Assembly (NCBI GenBank): GCA_017417385.1
Contig: JAFPZF010000091.1
Location: forward strand, 1 to 33,960
Direction of reading: 5' to 3'
Length of the DNA stretch: 33,960 nt
Source: Bacteroidales bacterium
GTDB taxonomy: Bacteria; Bacteroidota; Bacteroidia; Bacteroidales; Marinilabiliaceae
Under the pieces are notes generated by a model. It was not told the origin of the DNA. It did no database searches and saw only the letters and a program-made list of their open reading frames with translations. Positions 17,717 to 25,730 of the stretch are shown in pieces. Numbering within the stretch: position 1 is the first letter of the stretch; the number at the start of each line of letters is the position of its first letter. Position numbers and translations under genes: made by a program.

Positions 17717-20086
17717 CTATTGCCTGATGCATGGTGCTCCGACTCCAGCTGGCACAATGCTGTTGTCCTTCAGCTTGAAGCCTTCGACTTTGAAGTCGTG
17801 CATGGCGTTGTCCCATGGCGTCTCGTCGGTGTACTTGCCGAGTGGACGCGGATCCTCAAATACGTCAGCGGCATAGAGCTCCTTGCCGTCCCTCGTGAGG
17901 ACCTTGACGTTGGCATCTTCTACTCCGTTTGGCATGTTGACGAGTTCAGCGTCGGTCGAGCCGGCACCGCGGTTGGTCGAAGAGAAGCGGTTGGACGACG
18001 AGGTGAAGTAGCTATCGTCTGCGAGCGGGTCGCCAGAGGTTGGGCTATAGTGGGCTGTCGACCAGTTGTTGGAGATGTCGAAAGTGACATTCTCGAACTT
18101 ACGGATATCGACACCACTCGTGAAGAGCGGACGCTCATCGGCATCGTTGACTCGCGTGATGACGAAAAGGTTATCCTTGACCTGCATCGTCATGCCCTCG
18201 CTCGGGACTGAGTTGCGGATGTCGAACATTGCCGTCTGCTTATACGTGCTCGGATTAACGATTACGTTGTTGTTGAACTTGATGTTCCAGTAGCCGTTGA
18301 AGGTCGTCCACTTCTGCGTAGCGAAGAGTGCGCCCGGGTAGTCGATGACGAGGTTGTTGGTGAAGACGAAGTCCTCGAAGAGGTTGGTGTCGTCGCTCAT
18401 GGTACCCTCGTTGCAGGAGATGAAGGCGTAGCCCTGTCCGTTGACCTTGTACATGCCGCAGCTGCTGAATGTACAGCCGTTGACATGGAACTTACGGAAG
18501 ACCTTCGTCTGGATGCCCTGAACTCGGATCCAGCCTCGGATGAAGTTCTTGAAGGTGCAGTTGTTGACCTCGAAGGACTCGAGGACGAACGGCATAGCCT
18601 CGGAGAACTGGTTGATGAAGTAGTTGCCCGTTCCCGTCGAGCTGGAGTTCCAACCGTAGTGCTCGAAAGCGCCGAGTTTCTCGAAGGAGACAGACTTGTC
18701 GCAGAGGAAGTTGATGTTCTCGAACTTGATGCCCTCGACCTGTATACCGCCATCCTCGCCTGGTTTCGGGTTACGGCCGAACGACCAGTTGTTCGAGCGT
18801 GGTCCCGTCTCCTTGTTGTCCTTGTCTACGTTGCATCCGATGCCCATATAGACTGTCGCCCTGTTGTTCGGGTCGTCACATACGAGCGTGAATCCCTTAC
18901 TCATCGTGACTGTCGAGTTGCAATAATAGACACCGCCCGGCTCGAGTTTGAAGATCGTTCCCTCTGGCTTCTCTGGGTCAACCATGAAACTCTGAAGTAT
19001 GTCGTCTATCTGCTTTGCGTTGAGTTCCTGCGCCCTCTTGCTGAGCGCCGCTGCCTGATACTTGCGCTGTGCGAGAGTCTCCTCTGTCCAGTTGTCCTCC
19101 GGCTCTACGAGATACGCTGAGTCCGCTGCATTATAGCCGGCTGGGATAAGTATCGGGTCGATAGGGTCTCCATGCGTACGTACCATGACGGTGTTATACG
19201 GCTTGTCTCCGTTTCTCAGCGTCTCGTCGTTGTTCCAGACGTTGATGGAGTACATGGTGTTCTTCTGCAGTCCCTCGACTTTTACTCGCGCACGCCCCGT
19301 CGTCAACAGCTCCGGATAGTTGGAGAGCTCTATGCGAGCAACCTCCTTGTTACCCTGCTCCGTAGCATTGAGGGTGATGTAGTCGGCCTTGTAGAACTTG
19401 TTGCCCTCGGCGTTCTCTATTAGTCGCGTTCCGAAAATCTCTACCGAAGACTCGTCCTGCTTGCTCGCATCGAGCTCGGGGTTTGACTTGTCGGTCGCCT
19501 TAACCCTCATGTCGAGCACGGCGTCAAGCGATGTCTGTGTGACGAACTCTCGAGAGAGCACCTTCGGCGTGAAGTAACGCTGGTTGGAGATGACCATGCA
19601 GATGTTGTCCTGATGGCTTCCGTCTCCGATACCATACCAGTTTGAGTTGTGAGGGTTAGCTATCAGCTCCTCGTCAGATGGATTCGCCGAGAGCCCCTTG
19701 TTGCTGAGGGTACGGATCGCGAAGCGGTACTTCGTGTTGTACTGGATGTCCTCGAGCAGATAGGTGTAGTTCTCCGCACCCCTGATGATGATCTTGTCGA
19801 TATAGTCCTCGGTGACCCAGTTGCTGTTGAGGTTCTGTCCGATGCCATAGCGTATCTCATATCCGTAGACATCGTTGACGAGATACCAGTAGAGGCGAAT
19901 ATCGTTACGCCCGCTTGCCTGACACTCGTATGGGTCGTTGCCTTCGCCCATGTTGGTCGTCTTGGACTGACGGAACTGTGTCTGGAACTCGCGGTTAGGT
20001 CCGCTCGCCGACCAGTCGTCATCGTCGCAAGAGGCAAAGGAGACGCCCAGAGCGAGAGCCGTTGTTGCTATGAATAGTTTGTTCAT
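17717..20086 (-). CDS. Surface lipoprotein with Fn3-like N-terminus and beta-helix C-terminus (DUF4957/DUF5123-like)
   Basis: A 789-residue lipoprotein. The signal MNKLFIATTALALGVSFAS ends at lipid-modified C20. C20 is followed by DDDDW, an acidic run typical of Bacteroidota signals for surface exposure. Residues about 50-135 resemble a fibronectin III fold (IRLYWYLVNDVYGYEIRYG, YRFAIRTLSNKG), with a second similar segment after it. From about residue 350 the protein changes to a right-handed beta-helix pattern: GVYYCNSTVTMSKGFTLVCD, VNNCTFKNFIRGW, VNGCTFSSC, FTNNLVID, FNNNVIVN and VKDNLFVI. This layout matches my recollection of the DUF4957/DUF5123 proteins that accompany SusC/SusD pairs. 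A polysaccharide-binding role at the cell surface, perhaps for pectin-like glycans, is inferred. No catalytic residues can be pointed out. It is the last gene of its operon, 72 bp after susD. Confidence 0.8.
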   Translation of the reverse strand: MNKLFIATTALALGVSFASCDDDDWSASGPNREFQTQFRQSKTTNMGEGNDPYECQASGRNDIRLYWYLVNDVYGYEIRYGIGQNLNSNWVTEDYIDKIIIRGAENYTYLLEDIQYNTKYRFAIRTLSNKGLSANPSDEELIANPHNSNWYGIGDGSHQDNICMVISNQRYFTPKVLSREFVTQTSLDAVLDMRVKATDKSNPELDASKQDESSVEIFGTRLIENAEGNKFYKADYITLNATEQGNKEVARIELSNYPELLTTGRARVKVEGLQKNTMYSINVWNNDETLRNGDKPYNTVMVRTHGDPIDPILIPAGYNAADSAYLVEPEDNWTEETLAQRKYQAAALSKRAQELNAKQIDDILQSFMVDPEKPEGTIFKLEPGGVYYCNSTVTMSKGFTLVCDDPNNRATVYMGIGCNVDKDNKETGPRSNNWSFGRNPKPGEDGGIQVEGIKFENINFLCDKSVSFEKLGAFEHYGWNSSSTGTGNYFINQFSEAMPFVLESFEVNNCTFKNFIRGWIRVQGIQTKVFRKFHVNGCTFSSCGMYKVNGQGYAFISCNEGTMSDDTNLFEDFVFTNNLVIDYPGALFATQKWTTFNGYWNIKFNNNVIVNPSTYKQTAMFDIRNSVPSEGMTMQVKDNLFVITRVNDADERPLFTSGVDIRKFENVTFDISNNWSTAHYSPTSGDPLADDSYFTSSSNRFSSTNRGAGSTDAELVNMPNGVEDANVKVLTRDGKELYAADVFEDPRPLGKYTDETPWDNAMHDFKVEGFKLKDNSIVPAGVGAPCIRQ

Positions 20087-20107
20087 TTCTCTTGATTGTT
20101 ATATAAG

Positions 20108-20141
20108 GTCTGGAGGCTTGGAGGTCTCCATGCCTCCAGAC
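20108..20141. repeat. Hairpin between susD and the lipoprotein gene
   Basis: GTCTGGAGGC (20108-20117) pairs perfectly with GCCTCCAGAC (20132-20141). The 14-nt loop itself contains a GGAG/CTCC pairing. The minus-strand tail is CTTATATAAC, without a real U-run. It probably acts as a partial terminator or an mRNA-stability element that lowers lipoprotein expression relative to SusC/D. Confidence 0.75.
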
Positions 20142-20158
20142 ATCGAACGAATAATCTA

Positions 20159-22219
20159 TTAATAACCGTAGTGGTTGACGTACTGCCCGTTGCTCCTGTT
20201 GACGAATGTTCGCGGTATCGGGAGTATGTAACGGACTGGCGGCAGTGCTCCGAGCGACGCCGTCGCTGCTCCCTGAAGGACACCACTGCTATTGCTCCAG
20301 ATGTAGCCACGGAACGAGAGGCGTGCCGCCGGACGGACATTGCCATCTCCGTCAATCCAGCTCGATGAGAGGTCGCTGCCCGGACGTATGTACTCCGAGT
20401 CGCTAGGCTTGGTGAATCCTGCCGGCGTACCCCAGAGGTTGAGAATGTCGAGAACTCGATACGAGCTGTTCAGACATGGATAGGAGTCGATTGAGCCCGG
20501 GTTCGGCATGTACTTGTAGTACCAGTTGGTGTAAGACGACATCTTGTCCAGTCCATACTTGATGATCTTTGTCTGGTTGTCATCAACCGACTTGTTATCA
20601 TAGTAGTACGTGCAGAACTCGTTGATCCTCGCCTCGTCTGCTCCACTACCATAGTCGGATGCGAACTCATAGTAGTTCCAGAACTGGCGGAAGATGACCT
20701 CCGACAGCTTGTTCCACCTGACGAGGTCCTTCCATCTGATGTTCTCGCCCGCAAACTCCCACGCCCTCTCGTTGAAGATCGCCGTGAAGAACTTGTCATG
20801 GTCTGTCTCCGTGACCTCTGCTAGGCCCGCACGCTTGCGCACCTTGTTGAGCGCCGCAAGTGCCTCCTCTGTCGCACCTCCATTGATCTCGTTCAGCGCC
20901 TCTGCATACATCAAGAGGACGTCTGCGTAACGCATGTACGGGAAGTTGATGCCTGTGCTGCCAGAGCTGCTGTTACCGAAGCCTCCATTGTTGCGCCAGA
21001 GCTTGCTCCACTTGTTGCAACGATAGGTGAGGCCACCGATGTTGAGGCTTGGGCTACCCTCGACGTTGGTATGGTTGACACCCTTCGAGTCGGTCCAGTT
21101 GTCCTTGTAGTCCCAGTAGCCGACGACGAAGTCCCTTCGGAGGTCGAGCGTGTCGAAACTCCAACGATAGAAAGCGTTGAGCTGAAGTCCGCCATTGCTG
21201 CTGCCGTAGCCGTACGAGTCATAGTCGTTGCTTGTCCACGAGACGCTCGGACCATGTACGTAACCGACTGAGCCGCTCGAGCCTGTCGTCAATGGTATCT
21301 CAAAGATCGGATCATCGTTGTTCGATACGACATAGTTGCACTCGTCGACAAAGACCTGACGATAGGACTTGACAAGGTCATGACCACTCTTAGTAATGAC
21401 GCTGTCGCAGTACTGAGCCGCCAGCTTGTAGTAGTTCATGTAGTCGTCCGCACGCTTCATAGCGTAGCCACTCGCACCCTCTGGGCGGAGTGAGTAACCA
21501 GCACGGAAGAGGGCGATACGCGCAATGAGCGACCATGCAAACTCCTTGGAGCAACGCTCGACTGAGACTCCGCTCTCTCTGGCGAACTTCATGTCCGGAA
21601 CCGCAGCAATGAGGTCGTTGATGAGCGCATCGAGTATCGCATTCCTGTCCGACGCCATCGGCATGATGAGGTTGTCATAGTTGTCGACGGTCCTCGAGAA
21701 TGTGAACGGGACCTCTCCGCAGAGGACGACAAGGTCGAAGTAGTTCATGGCGCGTATGCACTTTGCCTCGCCGACCATCTGCCTGACTGCCTCATAGTCC
21801 TTGTCCTTGACGTCGGTGTACATCGTCGTCGCCATGGCATTCTCTATGAAGTTGTTGGCATACTCGATGTTCGTGTACGCATCACGCCATGTGTTCGCAA
21901 TTGCCGAGCCGTCTGCCGTCGCATCGAAGTAGCGGTAGCCACTGCCGCTCTGGTTCTGGGTCTCACTTCCGTTCGTGGCAAGCTCGACGTCGCTGTTGAG
22001 GCAGTAGGTCTGGATGTAAGCTCCTCCGTATGTGTTGCTGCTGAGCATGTAGGCGTAGACAGCATTGAGGCTCTTGCTCATCTCGTCACGTGTCCCGAAG
22101 GTGTAGTCGTCGAAAAAGCTCGACGGCGAGTCAACCTCGAGATAGTCGTCGCAAGCCTGTAGTGTCATGGCAGCGAGGACTACTGACGCTGATATATATA
22201 GTTTCTTGTTCGTCTTCAT
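20159..22219 (-). CDS. SusD/RagB family outer-membrane nutrient-binding lipoprotein
   Basis: The lid subunit of a SusCD nutrient importer, facing the outside of the cell. The 686 residues begin with signal MKTNKKLYISASVVLAAMTL, and the lipobox LQAC places the lipidated Cys before DDYLEVDSP. Family features include SKSLNAVYAYMLSS, the TPR-rich segment with AKCIRAMNYFDLVVLCGEVPF, the FNFPYMRYADVLLMYAEALNEI-type motif (here NFPYMRYADVLLMYAEALN), ALNKVRKRAGL and FNERAWEFAGENIRWKDLVRW. It is longer than the usual 500-600 residues. It starts 7 bp after the susC stop, so the pair is co-transcribed. The substrate cannot be read from the sequence. Confidence 0.95.
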   Translation of the reverse strand: MKTNKKLYISASVVLAAMTLQACDDYLEVDSPSSFFDDYTFGTRDEMSKSLNAVYAYMLSSNTYGGAYIQTYCLNSDVELATNGSETQNQSGSGYRYFDATADGSAIANTWRDAYTNIEYANNFIENAMATTMYTDVKDKDYEAVRQMVGEAKCIRAMNYFDLVVLCGEVPFTFSRTVDNYDNLIMPMASDRNAILDALINDLIAAVPDMKFARESGVSVERCSKEFAWSLIARIALFRAGYSLRPEGASGYAMKRADDYMNYYKLAAQYCDSVITKSGHDLVKSYRQVFVDECNYVVSNNDDPIFEIPLTTGSSGSVGYVHGPSVSWTSNDYDSYGYGSSNGGLQLNAFYRWSFDTLDLRRDFVVGYWDYKDNWTDSKGVNHTNVEGSPSLNIGGLTYRCNKWSKLWRNNGGFGNSSSGSTGINFPYMRYADVLLMYAEALNEINGGATEEALAALNKVRKRAGLAEVTETDHDKFFTAIFNERAWEFAGENIRWKDLVRWNKLSEVIFRQFWNYYEFASDYGSGADEARINEFCTYYYDNKSVDDNQTKIIKYGLDKMSSYTNWYYKYMPNPGSIDSYPCLNSSYRVLDILNLWGTPAGFTKPSDSEYIRPGSDLSSSWIDGDGNVRPAARLSFRGYIWSNSSGVLQGAATASLGALPPVRYILPIPRTFVNRSNGQYVNHYGY

Positions 22220-22226
22220 GATTTCT

Positions 22227-25200
22227 TTAGAATGTTAGGTTAACTCCGAGGAGGAAGCCACGGCTACGCGGGTAGCGGTTGTAGTCCATACTTGGAACGA
22301 GTCCTGACTGGATGTCGACCTCAGGATCGTAACCCGTGTACTTTGTTGCACAGAAGAGGTTCGAGCCCGTGAAGTAGATGCGAGCCTTCTGGCACTTGAT
22401 CTTCTCGGTCAACGCCTTGTCGAAGGTGTAGCCGATCGTGACGTCCTGCAGACGAAGGAACGAACCGTCCTCCACGAAGTACGAGTGGATGACCTTCGTG
22501 TCGTTGATTCTAGTCGGATTCCAGAGGCTGCGACCGCTGTTGATTGCGACGTAGTCCGACTGCTGGAGCGACATGTCTGTCGGCATGTTGTCTCCCGTCG
22601 ACTCCTTGAGGTAGCGCCAGCGGCTGTTGCTTGCGAAGTCCTTGAGGATATTTGTCGGGTTGGTGGTGTTGAGTTTCGAACTGCTGAGCATGTAGGCGTT
22701 GGCGTTATAGACGTCGAAGCCGAGCATGTAGTTGAAGTTCATCGTCATGTCAAACCACTTGTAGCTGCCCGAGAGGCCAAATCCACCCTGGAGCTTCGGC
22801 GTGGTGTTGCCGATGACCTTGCGGTCGCGCTCGTCGATGTAGCCGTTGCCGTCGAGGTCCCTGAACTTGACGTCGCCCGGCTGGAGGTCGCCCGTCGTGT
22901 ACACTGTGTTATATGCGACTCCATCCTTGAGGTGGTAGTTGCTCGTCGTACCTGTGACGACGACGTTGCCGTTGTCGTCGAGACGTGAGCCGTCCCACGT
23001 GTTGGTGCTCCACCTGGAGTTGACCTTGTCGAACTCGAAGTCGTCAAAGGTGTAGATGCCGTCATATACGAAGCCATAGAGGAGACCGACCTGCTCGCCT
23101 TCCTTGACGAGGTAGTCCGAGCCGTACGAGCTGTCGTCATACTTGGAGCCCCATCTGTTGCCAGGCGCCTGCATGGTCTTCTCGGTGCCGTTGAGCTTGT
23201 CGATCTTGCTCTTGTTCCGACCAAGGTTGAAGTTGAAGTCGAGCCTTGCATCCTCCGTCTGGATGATGTTGTAGTTGACGGAGATCTCGATACCCTTGTT
23301 GGTCGTCTGACCGACATTCTGCATCTGCTTCCTATATCCCGTCGTCAATGGTATCTCGGCCTCGAGGAGAAGGTCCTTCGTGGTCTTCCAGTAGATTTCC
23401 GGCGTTATCTCGAGCTTGCCTTCGAAAAAGCCCATGTCGAGAGCAAGGTTGCGGTCCGTCGTCGTCTCCCACTTGATGCTCGGGTTTGGAAGTATCTGGT
23501 TGCTGGAGTTGCGATAGAAGTTCTCGCCGCTCTGCTTCGGGTCGCCATTCTCTGCGAACGCTACGCTGCCCGATGTCGAGGTCGCATAGCTATAGTGCCA
23601 TAGGTCGTTGGAGATGTTGTTGTTTCCCGAGAGACCAACTGCCGCACGCAGCTTGAGGTTGGAGAGCCAGTCGAAGTCCATGAAGTCCTCCCTGCTGATG
23701 ACCCACGCCGCTGATGCTGCTGGGAAGTAGCCCCACTGCTTGCCCGGCGCGAACTTCGTCGAGCCATCGGCTCTGAAGGTTCCGCTGACGAGGTACTTGT
23801 GGTCATAGTTGTAGCTTATCTGTCCGAAGAATGAGCTCATCTTGACTGGAGTCGTGATGGTCGAGGTGTTGCCCTTCGACGTTCCGAGCTGCGCATTGGC
23901 TATGGCCTGCGCTGCCGTGGTATTCTCCGGGAAGAGGTACTCGCTCATGACTTCCTTCGAGCCGAACTGCTGCTGCATCTCCTGTCCGATGAGGAAGTTG
24001 AAGTTGTGTATCTGGCTGAACGACTTGCTGTAAGACAAGGTGTTGGTCCAGCTCAGCTTGTTGACTCTGCTGTTCGTCGTGTTGAGCTTCGGATGCCCGT
24101 TGTCCGTCGTGTTGTTGGTCGAGGCACTGAGGTGTCCGAAGAACTGGTTCTGGTCAGAGAACGAGTTGAAGAGTGCTATGTCGCTCTTGAAGACGAGTCC
24201 CTTGATCGGCGTGATCTCGAGGCTTGCCTGATTGGTGAAGCTGTAAGAGTGCTTCTTATTGTAGTTCTCGTCGATCTCGTTGAGCGGGTTGGTGATGGCG
24301 AATGCATCCTCCTCGTCTTCGTTCTGGAGGTTGTCGCTCCATCGACCCGTAGTGCGGATACCATCTACCGGATGGTAACGGAGGACTCCGACGATACCGT
24401 TCTTACCGACGTTGTCTGCTCCAGCACCTGTGTCACGACGATACGTGATCCTTGGGTTGATGAGGAGCTTGACGTAGTCGTTGAACTTGATGGAGAGCTT
24501 GAGGTTCATATTGGTCCTGACGACACCCGAGCCCCTCAAGATTCCCTGCTGATCGTTGTGCGTCAACGATACGTTGGCCTTCATCTTCTCGTTGCCACCA
24601 CTCATGGTGACGTTATACATGTGGCTGAATGGATGGCTTCCCATGATCTCGTCCTCCCAGTCGACGCCCTTGACGTTCTTCCAGAGCTCGAGGTCGTTCT
24701 CCATGCCGAGGGTGTTGCCCCAGTTCTTACGCCATGTGCGCCTATTGCCGTTGCTCTGGCTGAACTCGACGGCCTCAGAGCTGTACAGCATGAACTCGTA
24801 TGGGTCGAGGACTTCGATATGCTTCGCGAGCATGCTTATCTGATGATACATGTTGAAGTCGACCTTCATCTTGCCTTCCTGAGCACCCTTGGTCGTGACG
24901 ATGACGACACCATTACCACCCTTTGCACCATAGATTGCTGTGAGCGACGCATCCTTCAGGATGTCGATGCTCTGGATGTCCGTAGGCGGTATGTCGTTGA
25001 TGTTGTCGGTCGGGAATCCATCGACTATGAAAAGTGGCTGGTTGCTCTGCGTGACTGACGTGCCTCCTCTGACGCGGATGTTGATGTCCGCTCCTGGCGC
25101 ACCATCGACGGTCGTGACCTGCACTCCGGCTACCTTACCTGCAAGCGCCTCGCCCGCACTGGCAACTGGCGTCGTGGCAAGTTTGTCTCCCGAAATCGAA

Positions 25201-25550
25201 CCAACTGATCCTGTCAGGTCGCGGCGTACTGTGTTACCGTAACCGATGGCGACGACCTCATCGAGTCCATGGGTCTCATCCTCGAGGACTACGTCTCCGC
25301 CGCCTTGATGCTCGACTGTCGTCATGCCAATAAACGAAACCACCAACGTGGCATCCGACTGAGCTTTCAGGGAATAGTTGCCATCCATGTCGGCAACTGT
25401 CCCGTTTGTTGTTCCTTTCTCGACTACTGTCGCTCCCGGTACCGGCTGACCGTTCCCGTCCAGCACCCGTCCCGTCAGCGTCGTCTGAGCAAACATCGCT
25501 GTCCACGAGACGACTAACAAGAAAAGGATACTTAGAAGTTTTTCCTTCAT
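22227..25550 (-). CDS. SusC/RagA family TonB-linked outer-membrane transporter
   Basis: The barrel subunit of the SusCD importer, driven by TonB. The signal peptide MKEKLLSILFLLVVSWTAMFA-Q is followed by a carboxypeptidase-D-like domain (GRVLDGNGQPVPGATVVEKG, DGNYSLKA). A TonB-box-like stretch is next (LDEVVAIGYGNTVRRDLTGS), then the plug (IRVRGGTSVTQSNQPLFIVD, IDILKDASLTAIYGAKGGNG). The 22-strand barrel ends in RGFLLGVNLTF, with the aromatic C-terminus of outer-membrane proteins. The 1107-residue length is typical. No N-terminal STN domain is present, so it is not of the FecA-like transducer type that pairs with an anti-sigma factor. The leader shows a promoter and a 5' hairpin, listed separately. 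Confidence 0.97.
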   Translation of the reverse strand: MKEKLLSILFLLVVSWTAMFAQTTLTGRVLDGNGQPVPGATVVEKGTTNGTVADMDGNYSLKAQSDATLVVSFIGMTTVEHQGGGDVVLEDETHGLDEVVAIGYGNTVRRDLTGSVGSISGDKLATTPVASAGEALAGKVAGVQVTTVDGAPGADINIRVRGGTSVTQSNQPLFIVDGFPTDNINDIPPTDIQSIDILKDASLTAIYGAKGGNGVVIVTTKGAQEGKMKVDFNMYHQISMLAKHIEVLDPYEFMLYSSEAVEFSQSNGNRRTWRKNWGNTLGMENDLELWKNVKGVDWEDEIMGSHPFSHMYNVTMSGGNEKMKANVSLTHNDQQGILRGSGVVRTNMNLKLSIKFNDYVKLLINPRITYRRDTGAGADNVGKNGIVGVLRYHPVDGIRTTGRWSDNLQNEDEEDAFAITNPLNEIDENYNKKHSYSFTNQASLEITPIKGLVFKSDIALFNSFSDQNQFFGHLSASTNNTTDNGHPKLNTTNSRVNKLSWTNTLSYSKSFSQIHNFNFLIGQEMQQQFGSKEVMSEYLFPENTTAAQAIANAQLGTSKGNTSTITTPVKMSSFFGQISYNYDHKYLVSGTFRADGSTKFAPGKQWGYFPAASAAWVISREDFMDFDWLSNLKLRAAVGLSGNNNISNDLWHYSYATSTSGSVAFAENGDPKQSGENFYRNSSNQILPNPSIKWETTTDRNLALDMGFFEGKLEITPEIYWKTTKDLLLEAEIPLTTGYRKQMQNVGQTTNKGIEISVNYNIIQTEDARLDFNFNLGRNKSKIDKLNGTEKTMQAPGNRWGSKYDDSSYGSDYLVKEGEQVGLLYGFVYDGIYTFDDFEFDKVNSRWSTNTWDGSRLDDNGNVVVTGTTSNYHLKDGVAYNTVYTTGDLQPGDVKFRDLDGNGYIDERDRKVIGNTTPKLQGGFGLSGSYKWFDMTMNFNYMLGFDVYNANAYMLSSSKLNTTNPTNILKDFASNSRWRYLKESTGDNMPTDMSLQQSDYVAINSGRSLWNPTRINDTKVIHSYFVEDGSFLRLQDVTIGYTFDKALTEKIKCQKARIYFTGSNLFCATKYTGYDPEVDIQSGLVPSMDYNRYPRSRGFLLGVNLTF

Positions 25551-25578
25551 AAGGTTTGTTAGTTTAACGTTGCTTGAT

Positions 25579-25616
25579 AAAAATGGTTATGCACGCCTCT
25601 CCACGGATGAGGCATA
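25579..25616 (-). promoter_or_regulatory. 5' leader hairpin followed by a U-run upstream of susC
   Basis: On the minus strand GCCTC pairs with GAGGC (25609-25613 with 25595-25599), extended by TAT/ATA at 25588-25590 and 25614-25616. Four nucleotides later comes TTTTT (25583-25579). With transcription starting near 25618, this stem-loop would form the very 5' end of the susC mRNA. It could be a stability cap or a weak attenuator. Confidence 0.45.
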
Positions 25617-25625
25617 CTCGATAAG

Positions 25626-25633
25626 CAAAGTTA
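25626..25633 (-). promoter_or_regulatory. Promoter -7 box of the susC operon
   Basis: TAACTTTG on the minus strand (25633-25626) matches TAnnTTTG exactly. The expected -33 position carries CGTT rather than TTTG, so the core promoter is weak upstream. That is common for activator-dependent susC promoters. The implied leader is about 65 nt. Confidence 0.55.
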
Positions 25634-25660
25634 AAAAATATTTATGGTTTTAACGTTATG

Positions 25661-25722
25661 TTCTTTCGCTTTTTTCCCGAATAGCTTTTTTTTCTGTTCG
25701 TATAGAAAAAAGAACGAAAGAA
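25661..25722. repeat. Long AT-rich interrupted inverted repeat between the flippase gene and susC
   Basis: TTCTTTCG (25661-25668) pairs with CGAAAGAA (25715-25722), and TTTTTTC (25670-25676) pairs with GAAAAAA (25705-25711). An alternative inner hairpin exists between the two poly-A/T runs. It follows the flippase stop by a few bases and lies just upstream of the susC promoter. It may terminate the flippase transcript or serve as an operator region. Confidence 0.55.
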
Positions 25723-25730
25723 ATCTTACG

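Noticed and set aside
24006-25058. A 350-codon plus-strand open frame opposite susC
   Set aside because: It is a mirror of a high-GC coding region. The SusC frame is unmistakable and the opposite product resembles no family.
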